A DNA stretch of 64,000 bases from contig CAWAWG010000020.1 of NCBI GenBank assembly GCA_963785645.1, positions 132,018 through 196,017 on the forward strand. The letters run 5' to 3'. The stretch is from Trebonia sp963785645 (GTDB lineage: Bacteria; Actinomycetota; Actinomycetes; Streptosporangiales; Streptosporangiaceae). Of this stretch, positions 34,816 through 45,066 are shown one piece after another; position 1 is the stretch's first letter; every line of letters begins with the position of its first letter. Below the pieces are notes generated by a model. It searched no databases. It worked only from the letters and a program-made list of their open reading frames with translations, and had not been told where the DNA came from. A program made the position numbers and the translations under genes.

Positions 34816-35586
34816 CGGGATATTCGGCGGTGAAGGGGCCGGCTGTTTACCGGTACGGGGCGGATCCGGCTCAGTTCGGTGAGCTGTGGCGGCCGGACGG
34901 GGCGGCGGCCGGGACGGTGGTGGTCATCCACGGCGGGTTCTGGCGGGCGCGGTACGACCTGTCGCTCGGGCGGCCGCTGGCGGCGGACCTGGCGGCGCGC
35001 GGGTACGCCGCGTGGAACCTGGAGTACCGGCGGGCGCTGGCCGGAGGGGGCTGGCCGGGGACGTTCGAGGACGTGGCGGCCGGGATCGACCTGCTCGCGA
35101 CGCTGCCGGTGGATGCCGCCCGGGTGGTCGCGGTCGGGCACAGCGCGGGCGGGCACCTCGCGGCCTGGGCGGCGGGCCGGGTGAAGCTCCCGCCCGGGGC
35201 GCCCGGGGCGCGGGCCCGACGGGTGGCGGTGACGGGGTCGTCTCCCAGGCGGGCGTGCTGGCGCTGGCCGACTGCGCGCGGGAGCGCGTCGGCGGCACCG
35301 CGGCGCTTGACCTGATGGGCGGCGGCCCCGGTGAACGGCCGGACGAGTACCGGCTGGCCGACCCGCTGGCCGCCGTGCCGCTGCCCGCCCGGTGCTCTGC
35401 CTGCACTCCCGCGGCGACGAGAACGTGCCCTACTCCTACAGCGAGCGCTACGTCGCCGCCGCGGCGGCGGCCGGCGGGCAGGCCGGCCTGGCGGAGACGT
35501 CCGGCGACCACTTCACGCTCATCGATCCCGGCGTCCGCGGACTGGGCGGCGGCGGTCGGCCGCGCTACCGGAACTGCTGTCGTTAG
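34812..35586 (+). pseudogene. HGGxW alpha/beta hydrolase, possible kynurenine formamidase, several frameshifts
   Basis: The first frame encodes an alpha/beta hydrolase with VVVIHGGFWRARYD and the nucleophile elbow GHSAGGHLAAW. HGGxW with this elbow is typical of kynurenine formamidase-like enzymes. The remainder is spread over other frames: QAGVLALADCARE, RGDENVPYSYSERY (Asp loop) and GDHFTLIDP (catalytic His). Frame changes lie near 35210, 35390 and 35545. The convergent neighbour is tryptophan 2,3-dioxygenase, whose product is the substrate of this enzyme class, which supports the function. The start GTG overlaps the toxin gene stop. Confidence 0.75.
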
Positions 35587-35597
35587 CGGGAGCGCGG

Positions 35598-36423
35598 TCA
35601 GGCGCGGGAGCGGATCTCCCAGAGGTCGGGGAAGGCGGGGCGGAACAGGGTGGAGCGCAGGTAAGACGAGCCCGGTGGAGCCGCCGGTGCCGGTCTTGCC
35701 GCCGATGATCCGCTCGACCATCTTCACGTGCCGGTAGCGCCATTCCTGGACGCCCTCGTCGATGTCGACCAGGGCCTCGCAGACCTCGGCGGGCTCACCG
35801 GACTGGTCGTAGACCTCGGCGAGCAGCGCCTGGACGCCGGTGTCCGGGACGGCGGGTTCGCGCGGGTCCCTGGCGAGTGCGGCCGCGGGGACGTCCCAGC
35901 CGGCGGCGGCGAGGAAGCGGAGCAGCGAGGCGAACACGGGCCGCCTGACCATGATCTCGGCGAGCACCGGATCGATGACGCGCCTTGCTGAAGTCACGGC
36001 GGCCGAGTACCGCCTCCAGGTAGCGGAACTGGACCGACTGGAACCCGCTGGAGCCGCCGAGTTCCGGGCGGAAGCCGGCGAACTGGCGCGGGGTCATCGT
36101 CTCGAGCACGTCCATCTGGCCGACCATCGTCTTGAGTATCTTGGCGATCCGCCGGGCGGTGGCCAGCGCCGCCGCGCCGTCTCCGGCCTCAAGCCGGTCC
36201 TGCAGCCGGGCCGCCTCGTGCAGGATCTGCTTGAACCACAGCTCGTAGACCTGGTGGATGATCACGAAAAGCAGCTCATCGTGCTGAGCCGGTCAGCGGC
36301 GACTGGCAGGCCAGCAGTTCGTCAAGGCGCAGGTAGGTGCTGTAGGTAAGGTCGAGCGGGCGATTTCACCGCCGGTGCCGGCGGGACGGCCGCCTCCGGC
36401 ACGGCATGGGACACGTCAGCCAT
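35598..36423 (-). pseudogene. Tryptophan 2,3-dioxygenase, several frameshifts
   Basis: The pieces in order are LTYSTYLRLDELLACQ, HDELLFVIIHQVYELWFKQILHE (diagnostic core VYELWFKQILHE), MTPRQFAGFRPELGGSSGFQS, EWRYRHVKMVERIIGGKTGTGGSTG split as usual, and the C-terminus FPDLWEIRSR. The heme-ligand His lies in RYRHVKMVERI. It opens the indole ring of tryptophan to N-formylkynurenine. Frame changes are near 36345, 36280, 35985 and 35680. The downstream formamidase-like hydrolase would give kynurenine; no kynureninase was found in the window. Confidence 0.88.
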
Positions 36424-36526
36424 GTGACCAGCTTGCGCGCTGGTAGCCGCGCTCCGCAAATGATCTTCCAAGGGATGCCATGGACGAGCCGAAGTCAGCC
36501 GCTACCGTTCGGTGAACTCAAAGTCC

Positions 36527-36542
36527 TTATCCCGAACGATTG
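36527..36542 (-). repeat. Dispersed 16-bp motif CANNCGTTCGGGATAA
   Basis: On the minus strand this reads CAATCGTTCGGGATAA. Copies are at 19485-19500 (plus an inverted partner), here, and at 51965-51980. All are intergenic. This copy lies 29 bases past the permease stop. Confidence 0.6.
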
Positions 36543-36570
36543 CGGCTGACTGTCCCCGGCTCGATTGCTC

Positions 36571-37332
36571 TCATTCCCAGCGGAAGAAGCGCCAGGCGAG
36601 CAGGCCGAAGACCAGCGTGTAGCCGGCCAGGACGGCCAGGCCGCTGGCGGGCGGCCACTGGCCGGCCATGCTGTGCTGCAGGGCGGAGACGGCCGCGCCC
36701 AGGGGCGTGTCGTCGCCGACGCGGCGCAGCGCGGCGGGCATCGTGGCCTGGGGCATCCACAGGCCGGCGAAGAACATCAGCGGGAGGAAGAGCATGGTGC
36801 CGACCGCGCCGGCGACGCGGCCGGTGCGGGCCAGGGACGCCACGAGCAGGCCAAGGGTGAGCATGGCGGCGGCGGTCAGGCACGAGCGCCAGGACGAAGC
36901 CGGCGGGCTGGCTGCGGCAGCGGCACGCCGAACGCGGCGGCGCCGACGATGAGGATGCCGGCGGTCGCGATCAGCGTCACCGACAGGTTGACCGTGAGCT
37001 GCGCGCCGAGCAGGCGGCCCGCGCCGACGGGCGTGGCGTTCAGGCGGCGGAGGATGCCGCGCTCGCGGTAGCCGGCGAGGACCGTGGGCAGGCCCTGGAG
37101 GGCGAAGGTCGAGCAGGTGAACGCGATGAGGATCGGCTCGTAGGAGGCGACGAGGCTGAAGCCGCCGAGCGACTTGTCCGGGCCGTGCGAGAACGTGCCC
37201 ATGATGGCGAGCAGCACCATCGGGAAGGCGACGCCCCACAGCAGCGGGACGACCTCGCGGACGAGCAGCTTGGCCTCGATGACGGACCAGGTTGCGGAAG
37301 GCGGAGCGCTGGCGGTCCGGCTGGGGACTCAC
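36571..37332 (-). pseudogene. ABC-2 type transporter permease, frameshifted
   Basis: Six hydrophobic segments are spread over three frames: VIEAKLLVREVVPLLWGVAFP, SLVASYEPILIAFTCSTFALQ, TVLAGYRERGILRRLNATPV (cytosolic loop typical of DrrB-like permeases), and the last part MFFAGLWMPQATMPAALR to LLAWRFFRWE. Frame changes lie near 37292 and 36885. I use the GTG at 37332, which overlaps the ATPase stop by four bases (GTGA). Confidence 0.82.
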
Positions 37333-38135
37333 GGTGTTTGCTGCCAGGGGGCTGGCCGCGGTTCGGCGGCGATGGCGGTCATGACTGCTTCTCCTGTCGT
37401 GAGGGCCACGATCGCGTCGTCGAGCGTGGCCCGGCTGGCGTGGCCGGCGCCGCTGGTACGGCTCGCCTGGATGAGCTCGTCCGGGCGCCCGCAGGCGGCG
37501 AGCCGCGCCGGCCTGGATGAGCGCGACCCGGTCGCAGAGCCGCTCGGCCTCGTCGGCGTAGTGGGTGACGAGCAGGACGGTGACGCCGTCGTCGCGCAGT
37601 TCCTCGACGAGCCGCCAGCTCTCCCGCCGGGCGGCGGGGTCGAGGCCGGTCGTCAGCTCATCGAAGACGACCAGGCGCGGGCTGCCGACGAGGGCGAGGG
37701 CGATCGACACGCGCTGCTTCTGCCCGCCGGACAGCTTCCGGTAGCGGGCGTCGCGCTTGTCCGCCAGGCCGAGGCGCGCGATAAGGGCCTCGGTATCCGG
37801 CGGGCCTGGGATAGAAGGACGCGTACAGGTTGACCGCCTCGGCGACGGTGATCTTGTCGGGCAGCTGGCTCTCCTGGAGCTGCACTCCGACCAGCCGGCG
37901 GGCCTCGGCGCGGTCCCGGCAGGGGTCGATGCCGAAGACCCGGACGGTGCCGCCGTCGGGCCGGCGCAGTCCCTCGGCGCACTCGACGGTGGTGGTCTTG
38001 CCGGCGCCGTTCGGGCCGAGGATGCCGAAGATCTCGCCCTGGTCGACGCGCAGGCTGAGGTCGTCGACCGCGATCTTGCGGCCGTAGCGCTTGCGCAGGT
38101 CGGTGATCTCAAGCGCGGGCTGGACGCGGTGTCAT
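37329..38135 (-). pseudogene. ABC-2 type transporter ATP-binding protein, frameshifted
   Basis: Across frames it shows LEITDLRKRYGRKIAVDDLS, Walker A GPNGAGKT, LVGVQLQESQLPDKITVAEAV, signature LSGGQKQRVSIALAL, and Walker B VVFDELTTGLD (Glu, then Leu where Pro is usual), then THYADEAERLCDRV. Frame changes are near 38115, 37805 and 37500. Its start lies inside the end of the YceI-like gene. It energises the exporter formed with the next gene. Confidence 0.84.
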
Positions 38136-38679
38136 GAGTTCCTCCCGGTGGGCGACGATGCCGAGGTCGACCGTGAGCCTGCGGGCGGCGAGGCCGCGGT
38201 AGGCGGTGATGCCGAAGTCGTAGCGGTCGACGCTGACCTGGGCGCTCGCGCGGAGCGTGGCGCGGTCGGCCTCGACAGCGTGCGATCGCTGACCTCGACC
38301 AGGCGGGTGACGCCGCGCACCTCAAGCTCGCCGCGCAGCGACCACAGGCCGGCTGCCTGGTCTTCTTCCTGCCCCTTGGCCTGGACGAGTTCCGTGGAGG
38401 TGAAGGAGAGGCTCGGGTAGGTCTCGGCGTCGAGAAGGCTCGGCGACAGCACGGCGGCGTCGCGGGCCGGGTTGCCGGGACTGGAAGCTGGACGCCGCGA
38501 AGCGGGCCTGCACGGTGGAGGCTTCCGGCGGCGCGGCGACCTGGATGCGCCCGTCCCGCAGGTCGAGCGCGGCGCGTACCGGGCCGAGGCCGAAGAGGTG
38601 CCGGGTGCGGATGGTGACGGTGGAGTGCTCTGGGTCGATCCGGTAGCGGCCGGGCTCGTGCGCTGTGCAGTTCGGTCAT
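38109..38679 (-). pseudogene. YceI family lipid-binding protein, frameshifted
   Basis: Pieces of a YceI-domain protein of about 190 residues are found in order: RYRIDPEHSTVTIRTRHLFGL at the start (part RIDPEHSTVTIRTRH is diagnostic), LLDAETYPSLSFTSTELVQ, LWSLRGELEVRGVTR, and SAQVSVDRYDFGITAYRG. No signal peptide, so it is a cytosolic lipocalin-like isoprenoid binder. Frame changes are near 38650, 38485 and 38285. It overlaps and precedes the ABC exporter genes, suggesting cotranscription. Confidence 0.8.
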
Positions 38680-38809
38680 GCAGCCATCGTTCGCCTCGGC
38701 GGGCGGCGGGCGCATCGGCCCGCGGTCGGCGCCCTGGCCGGCCTTCGTCGACTGAACACATACTTTGGTCGGTGGTCGCTGACCGGGCGTATTCGTAGAC
38801 TTGGCAGCT

Positions 38810-40094
38810 GTGCAGGCCACCCCAGTCCCGTCCGTGACCGGCGCTGCCAGGGAAGATCCCGGCAGCCGGCGCCGGCGCGCGCGTTGAGCCGCTCGTCTGG
38901 ACGGGCGCGATGGCCGTGCTCGTCGGGCTGACGGTCGCCAACAGCGGCACCGGGTCTCACCTCGCCCTCGACATCGCCGTCGGTGTCGCGAGCCTGGCGC
39001 TCGTCCCGTTGCTCCGCCGCTGGCCGCGTGCCGGTCGCGGTGGCGTTGTCGATCTTGTGTGCCCTGTCCCCGGCGGCGACCCCGCCCGCCACGATGGCCG
39101 TGCTGATTGTCGCCGAATCGCGGCGGCCCGCGCGTGGCTCTCGGGGTGGCGGGGACCGGGGTCGCCGCGCACCTGATCCGCGAGACCTGGCGGCCGGTCT
39201 CCGGGCTGCCGTACCGGTGGTGGGCGGTACTCGTCTCGTCGCCTACGCGGCGCTCGTCGGCTGGGGCACGCAGATGCGGGCGCGGCGGGCACTGATCTCC
39301 TCGCTGCGCGAGCGGGCCGAACGCGCCGAGGCCGACCAGGCCCGGCGGGTGTCCGAGGCCCGCACCGCCGAGCGGACCAGGATCGCCCGCGAGATGCACG
39401 ACGTGCTCGCGCACCGGCTGTCGCTGCTCGCCACCTACGCCGGGGCGCTCGCCTACCGGCCAGACGCTCCGCCCGAGCAGGTTTCCCGCGCCGCCGAGGT
39501 GGTGCGTTCCGGTGTCCACCAGGCCCTGGACGAGCTGCGCGAGGTCATCGGCGTGCTGCGGGACGACTCGCTGCCCGACCTGGCGGCGGCCAGCCGTCCG
39601 CTGCCGGGCATCGCCGACCTGCCGCAGCTGATCGGGGAATCCCGCTCGGCGGGCATGCGGATCGAGACGGACGGTGCGGCCTGGTCCGCCGCCGGGCTAC
39701 CGGAAGCGGCCGGACGGACCGCGTACCGGGTGGTGCAGGAGGGGCTCACCAATGTGCGCAAGCACGCGCCGGGCCAGCCGGCCAGCGTCACGCTCGGCGG
39801 CGGCCCCGGCGCGGGCCTCGACGTGTCGGTCGCTAACCCGGTCGGCCCGGCTCCGGCTCCGGCTGGTGCCGCGCTTCCCCTGCCGGGAACCGGAACGGGC
39901 CTGATCGGGCTGTCCGAGCGGCTTGAGCTGGCAGGCGGCAGGCTAGCCTGGCGGAATTCCGGGGGCGCGTTCCTGCTTCAGGCGTGGCTGCCCTGGCCGG
40001 AGGCCGCGGGCCCTGACCCGGCGCTGACCGACCTGACCTCGTCCGGCGTGACCTCGCCGGGCGCGAACTATCCGGTGCCATGGGGGCGAAGTGA
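38810..40094 (+). pseudogene. NarL-type sensor histidine kinase, frameshifted N-terminal half
   Basis: The membrane part is broken over four frames (changes near 38880, 39025, 39120 and 39225) but is continuous in content: VLVGLTVANSGTGSHLALD, VAVALSILCALSPAATPPA, GVAAHLIRETWRPVSGLPYRW, LVAYAALVGWGTQ. The kinase core is in one frame: phospho-His in RIAREMHDVLAHRLSLLA, and an HATPase domain with VVQEGLTNVRKHAPG and GTGLIGLSERLELAGG. The last frame change near 40085 hides the stop (TGA at 40092) that would overlap the response-regulator start. It is divergent from the YceI/ABC genes and probably controls them. Confidence 0.85.
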
Positions 40095-40766
40095 CCGACG
40101 CGGGCGACGAAATCCGCGTCCTGCTGGTGGACGACGACGCCCTGGTCCGGGCCGGCCTGTCGATGATGCTCAACGGCGCCGGCGGCCTGGTCATCGTCGG
40201 GGAGGCCGGCGACGGCGACCAGGTTCCCGCCGCGGTGGCGAAGCACCGGCCCGACGTCGTGCTGATGGACCTGCGGATGCCCCGGGTGGACGGGGTCACC
40301 GCGACCCGGCGGCTGCGCGGTGTCCCCGGCAGCGCCCCCGGCCCGAGGTCATCGTGCTGACCACGTTCGATGCGGACGAGAACGTGCTCGGCGCGCTGCG
40401 GGCCGGCGCGAGCGGTTTCCTGCTGAAGGACGCGCCGCCCGACGGAGATCGCGGACGCCATCAGGCGCGTTGCCGCGGGCGACCCGATCCTGTCCCCCGC
40501 GGTGACCCGCCGGCTGATGCTGCGCGCCGTGGTGCAGGAGAACACCAGGGAGCGGGCACTGCGGCAGCTAGCCGGTCTCAGCCCCCGGGAGCGCGAGGTC
40601 GTCCAGGCCATCGCCGAGGGGCGAACCAATGCCGAGATCGCCGCGTCCCTGCTGATGAGCGTGCCCACCGTCAAGGCCCACGTGACGCACATCCTGACCA
40701 AGGCGGGCCTGGCCAACCGGACCCAGATCGCGCTGCTGGCCCACGATGCCGGGCTGGCGTTACTCG
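40091..40766 (+). pseudogene. NarL/LuxR-type response regulator, two frameshifts, end uncertain
   Basis: Receiver domain IRVLLVDDDALVRAGLSMML with phospho-Asp in VVLMDLRMPRVDGV; the next frame holds VIVLTTFDADENVLGALRAGASGFLLKDA; the third holds the LuxR helix-turn-helix (LSPREREVVQAIAEGRTNAEIAASLLMSVPTVKAHVTHI, in short SPREREVVQAIAEGRTNAEI). Frame changes are near 40335 and 40440. The normal family end (LAHDAGLAL) is at about 40757, but no stop follows in frame, so another indel is likely; the end given is approximate and touches the convergent DinB gene. Confidence 0.84.
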
Positions 40767-41311
40767 CCGACGCGGCCGTCTATGCGTTCGCGGAGAAGAT
40801 CGGCGTGGCCGTTGTGGCGGGCGTACTCCTCGATCATGTGCACAAGGAGTTCGCGGAGCGAGACCGGCTCGCCCTGGGAGTCCTTGCCCACGAAGTCGAA
40901 GTCGTGGTCGGCGATGAACTCATCGGCGAACGCCGTCTCCTCGCGCCAGGCGGCCCATGCCTCCTCGACGACCGCCGGGTCGGGGACCGCGCCGTTGAAG
41001 TCGCCGTCCGGGTCGTCGAGCAGCTGATAGCGGTTGCCCTCGTCGCGGTCGGCGAAGCGGATCCTGAACCAGTTCCGCTCCACCTCGGCCATGTGCCGGA
41101 CCAGGCCGAGCAGGGACATCGTGGACGGCTCGACCGAGCGGGTGGCCAGCTGCTCGGCGTCCAGGTCGGCGCATTTCAGCTCCAGGGTGAGCCGCTGGGA
41201 GCGGAGGAACTCGGTCAGGGTCGCCCGCTCGCCTCCCAGCCTCGGCCCGCCAACGCGAGGGTCATCCACGGGATCGATGAACAGGTCAGCCCGGTGCTGC
41301 GGCGTAGTCAC
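40760..41311 (-). CDS. DinB/DUF664 family protein
   Basis: The 183-residue protein is a four-helix-bundle DinB-type protein of the mycothiol-dependent/DUF664 branch: SLLGLVRHMAEVERNWFRIRF carries the first metal His (RHMAEVERNWF), and the C-terminal LLVHMIEEYARHNGHADLLRE carries two more (HMIEEYARHNGHAD). Such proteins bind a metal and may act as thiol transferases; the substrate is unknown. It stays in a single frame although its neighbours are broken. Confidence 0.88.
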   Translation of the reverse strand: MTTPQHRADLFIDPVDDPRVGGPRLGGERATLTEFLRSQRLTLELKCADLDAEQLATRSVEPSTMSLLGLVRHMAEVERNWFRIRFADRDEGNRYQLLDDPDGDFNGAVPDPAVVEEAWAAWREETAFADEFIADHDFDFVGKDSQGEPVSLRELLVHMIEEYARHNGHADLLRERIDGRVGE

Positions 41312-41455
41312 CCCGTTAGGTTATCGCCGCACCGCGGCATCGGGGAGTCCCGGCCGCCCGGGATTCCCGAGCCCTCGCGGCGGAGCGGTGACCTCGGCCA
41401 CCCGCGGGGCGTCCGGCGTCGCCGGGCGGGCCTTTTGTCATCTATAAAGAGACCC

Positions 41456-42634
41456 ATGCGGACTGACGTTGCCATCATCGGGGCCGGGCCGCCGGCCTGC
41501 TGCTCGCCCACCTCCTCGCGCAGGACGGCATCGAGTCGGTCGTCGTCGAGGCGCGGACGAAGGAGTACGTCGCCGCCCGGATCAGGGCCGGGATCCTGGA
41601 GAGTTCCAGCGTCGACCTGCTGCGCTCGGCGGGTCTTGGCGCGCGGGATCGACGCCGAGCGGCGATGAGCACCGCGGCATCTACCTGCAGTGGCCGTCCG
41701 AGCGGCACCACCTCGACTTCGTTGACCTGGTCGGGCGCAGCGTCTGGGTGTACGGGCAGACCCAGTTGCAAGCCGACCTGGTCGCGGCGAGCGAGGCGGC
41801 CGGGCGGCCGGTGTACTACGACACGTCCGACGCCGCGCTGCACGACCTGGACAGCGATCACCCGTACGTGACGTTCACCGACTCCCGCGGCAACCCGCAG
41901 CGGATCGACGCGGCGGCGGTGGTGGGGTGCGACGGGTCGTTCGGGCCGAGCCGGGCGGCAATGCCCGGCGGCCAGCGGGAAACCTGGGAGCGGATCTACC
42001 CGTTCTCCTGGCTCGGGATCCTCGCCGACGTCGCGCCGTCGACCGACGAGCTCATCTACGCCTGGCATCCCGACGGGTTCGCGCTGCACTCGATGCGTTC
42101 CGCGACCGTCAGCCGCCTGTACCTCCAGGTGCCCAACGGGACCGACGTGCATGACTGGTCCGACGACCGGATCTGGGACGGCGCTGGCGACCCGGCTCGG
42201 GTACGGGCAGAACGGGTGGACGCTGACCCGGGGGCCGGTCACCGAGAAGAGCGTGCTGCCGATGCGGTCGTTCGTCCAGTCGCCGATGCGGCACGGACGG
42301 CTGTTCCTGGCCGGGGACGCGGCGCACACCGTCCCGCCGACGGGGGCGAAGGGGCTTGAACCTGGCCATCGCGGACGTGACGCTGCTCGCCCCCGCGCTC
42401 GGGCGCCTGGTCCGCAAGAACGACGCCGCGCTGGCAGACGCCTACTCGGACACGGCGCTGCGGCGCGTCTGGCGGTGCGAGCACTTTTCCTGGTGGATGA
42501 CGTCCATGCTGCACGTCTCCGGTGACCCGTTCGACGCGCAGCTGCAGCTTTCCCAGCTGCGCTGGGTGACGTCGAGCGCCGCCGGCGCGGCCGGACTCGC
42601 GGAGAACTACGCGGGCCTGCCGATCGGGTTCTGA
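41456..42634 (+). pseudogene. pobA: 4-hydroxybenzoate 3-monooxygenase, several frameshifts
   Basis: The parts in order match the FAD enzyme that converts 4-hydroxybenzoate to protocatechuate: MRTDVAIIGAGP, AARIRAGILESSSVDLLR, QWPSERHHLDFVDLVGRSVW, SRLYLQVPNGTDVHDWSDDR (in the sequence split by no gap), GRLFLAGDAAHTVPPTGAKG and LNLAIADVTLLAPALG. The FAD motif GDAAHTVPPTGAKGLNLA is characteristic of PobA. Frame changes lie near 41490, 41650, 42180 and 42360. With the LigJ-like hydratase at 45067 it hints at protocatechuate use. Confidence 0.87.
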
Positions 42635-42736
42635 TCTCCGCAAACAAGTCAACACCGAGGTCAGTCCGAACGGGTTCGTGGTTCCCGCTTCCCGTCAGCC
42701 GTTGCCCGAAGTCCGTGAGGCAGGGACGATAGGGGC

Positions 42737-44223
42737 ATGTCAACGACCGCCGCGGACCACGATTCCGTTGACGTGCTCATCGTCGGAGCGGGTATTTCCG
42801 GGATCGGTATCGCCTATTACCTGCAGCGGGACCACCCGCAGCGCAGCTACGCCATCCTTGAGGCGCGCGGCGCGTCCGGCGGCACCTGGGACCTGTTCCG
42901 CTTCCCGGGGATTCGGTCAGACTCGGATTTGCACACGTTCGGCTTCGAGTTCCGGCCGTGGCGGTCGGAGGTGGCTATCGCGGACGGGGACAGCATCCTG
43001 GCGTACCTGCGGGAGACCGCGGCCGAGTACGGCATCGACCGCCGTATCCGCTACCGCACCAAGGTGGTCGCCGCCGACTGGTCGGAAGCGGACGCTCGGT
43101 GGACCGTGCGGACGGAGAACACAGAAACCGGCGAGCGTGGCGTCCTGACCTGCCGATGGCTGGTATCCGCGTCGGGCTACTACCGTTACGACGAGGGCCA
43201 CTCGCCGCACTTCGAGGGGCGCGAACGCTTCGGCGGGCCGATCGTGCATCCGCAGCACTGGCCGGACGACCTCGACTACGCCGGCAAGCGCGTCGTCGTC
43301 ATCGGCTCCGGGTCCACCGCGGTCACGCTGATCCCGGCGATGGCCGCTACGGCGGCGCACGTCACGATGCTGCAGCGGACGCCAAGCTACGTCCTGCCGG
43401 TCCCGACGCGAGACAAGCTCAACGCGAGGCTGACCGCACTGCTCGGCGCCGAGCGCGCTTACGGGTCACCCGGTGGCTGAACACCAACCGCCAGGTGGTC
43501 CTCTGGCGGGTCTGCCAGAGATATCCCGACGCGGCGCGCAGGGTCATCCGGGACATGAACGCCAAGATGCTGCCCGCCGGGTATCCGGTGGACGAGCACT
43601 TCAACCCGCCGTACGCCCCGTGGGACCAGCGGATGTGCATGGTCCCGGACGGGGACCTGTTCGGCGCCATCCGCAACGGCGAGGCCTCGGTGGTCACCGG
43701 GCACATCGAGACGTTCACCGAGACCGGTGTGCTGCTCAAGGACGGGCGCGCACTGGACGCCGACATCATCGTCACCGCCACCGGCCTGAACGTGCAGCCA
43801 CTGGGCGGGATCGCGCTTACCGTCGACGGCGACCCGGTACAGCCAGGCGACCGGTACATGTACAAGGGCATGATGCTATCCGGCGTGCCGAACTTCGTTT
43901 TCGTTTTCGGCTACACAAACGCGTCGTGGACGCTGAGGATCGGACTGCTCGGCGAGCACTTCACCCGCCTGCTGCGGCACATGGACGAGCGGGGCTACGG
44001 CACCGTCACGCCCGTCGCCGACGCGAGCATGCCGACGGCGCCGTTCACCGACTTCGCCTCCGGGTACATCACCCGCGCCCTCGACCGGCTTCCCCGCCAG
44101 GGCAGCCGCCCGCCGTGGCGCATCTCCCGCACCTACAACGCCGACGTCAAGCTGCTGCGCCGCGGACCAGTCGACGACCCGGAACTCCGGTTCGAGCAGG
44201 TCAAGGAAACTGTCCCTTCATAA
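42737..44223 (+). pseudogene. Baeyer-Villiger-type flavin monooxygenase (EthA-like), one frameshift
   Basis: The 495-residue product has the FAD loop VLIVGAGISGIGIAYYL, the aromatic GGTWDLFRFPGIRSDS, the Baeyer-Villiger fingerprint FGGPIVHPQHWP, and the NADPH loop VVVIGSGSTAVTLIP. This arrangement matches EthA-type monooxygenases, which oxidise ketones or thioamides. The frame changes once near 43465 (in a GCTTACGGGTCACCCGG context), after which the protein continues VTRWLNTNRQVVLWRVCQRY. Probably intact in the organism. Confidence 0.87.
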
Positions 44224-44427
44224 TCGGGCGATCGCCGTGTCCAAGGTACGCGGACGCAACGAGCCCGGCCCGCGGATCGCGCCGGTGGCGACGACACGTT
44301 GTAGCCTGGTTACAGATTGCACTAAGCAAATGGTTACCTTTGGCAAATAGTTGCTATCTGTAATTGGAAGGCGGCATTTCGCTCACTCTTCGTGGTATCG
44401 TTGCGTTCACGAAGGAAGGAGCGGAAC

Positions 44428-45009
44428 ATGATAGTGATGACCCGAGACCATGGCACGCCGGCGGAGTTCATGCTCGCAGACTTCCTGAACCTCGACACCC
44501 CCGAGGGCTACCGAGCCGAACTGATCGACAGAGAGATCGTCGTGACCCCACCCCCCGACGGCAATCACGGCCGTGCCATCTGGCGCATTTTGCAGCAGAT
44601 CAGCCGAAACAGTTCTACCTCAATGGACTACTCCCCGGAGTCCGGCTTGATCGTTCCGTCTCGCAAGGGTCCCGATGAGGGCCGGCTCATCCCAGACGGC
44701 GTCTTCGCGCCCGCCGACCTTGACGTGTTCCACAACGCGCCGTCCTGGATGTCCCCAGACGGCATCGAACTGGTGCTTGAGGTCACCTCGTCGCGGCCGG
44801 AACTGGACCGGAACGCGAAGCGCCTTGCCTACGCTGAGGCTGGGATACCGCTGTACCTTCTGGTGGATCGCGAGCAGCGTTGGGTCACGTTGTTCAGCCA
44901 TCCAGTGGAAGGCGACTACTCGCATAACAGCGCCGCCGCCTTCGGCGGAACGCTGGATCTGCCCAAGCCGTTCGATTTCACGCTGGACACCGCTCCCTTC
45001 GCCGACTAG
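44428..45009 (+). CDS. Uma2 family (DUF820) putative restriction-like nuclease
   Basis: The 193-residue protein has the PD-(D/E)xK fold of the Uma2 family: D90 (LIPDGVFAP), E118 (LVLEVTS) and K131 (RNAKRLAYAEAGI), plus YLLVDREQRWVTLF. These proteins are common as multicopy solitary genes in actinomycetes and cyanobacteria; their biological role is not settled. The ATG at 44428 has AAGGAAGGAG upstream. Codon use is somewhat less G+C-rich than its neighbours. Confidence 0.88.
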   Translation: MIVMTRDHGTPAEFMLADFLNLDTPEGYRAELIDREIVVTPPPDGNHGRAIWRILQQISRNSSTSMDYSPESGLIVPSRKGPDEGRLIPDGVFAPADLDVFHNAPSWMSPDGIELVLEVTSSRPELDRNAKRLAYAEAGIPLYLLVDREQRWVTLFSHPVEGDYSHNSAAAFGGTLDLPKPFDFTLDTAPFAD

Positions 45010-45066
45010 GCACGCGGTTTGGCTGGGACGCGAAGCACGGTTCCGTTCGGACTGGTTATTTTGCTG

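Noticed and set aside
38983..40917. 644-codon plus-strand frame taken as one protein
   Set aside because: Only the middle part is the kinase core; the ends are out-of-frame readings of the kinase N-terminus and response regulator, so it is not one fused gene.
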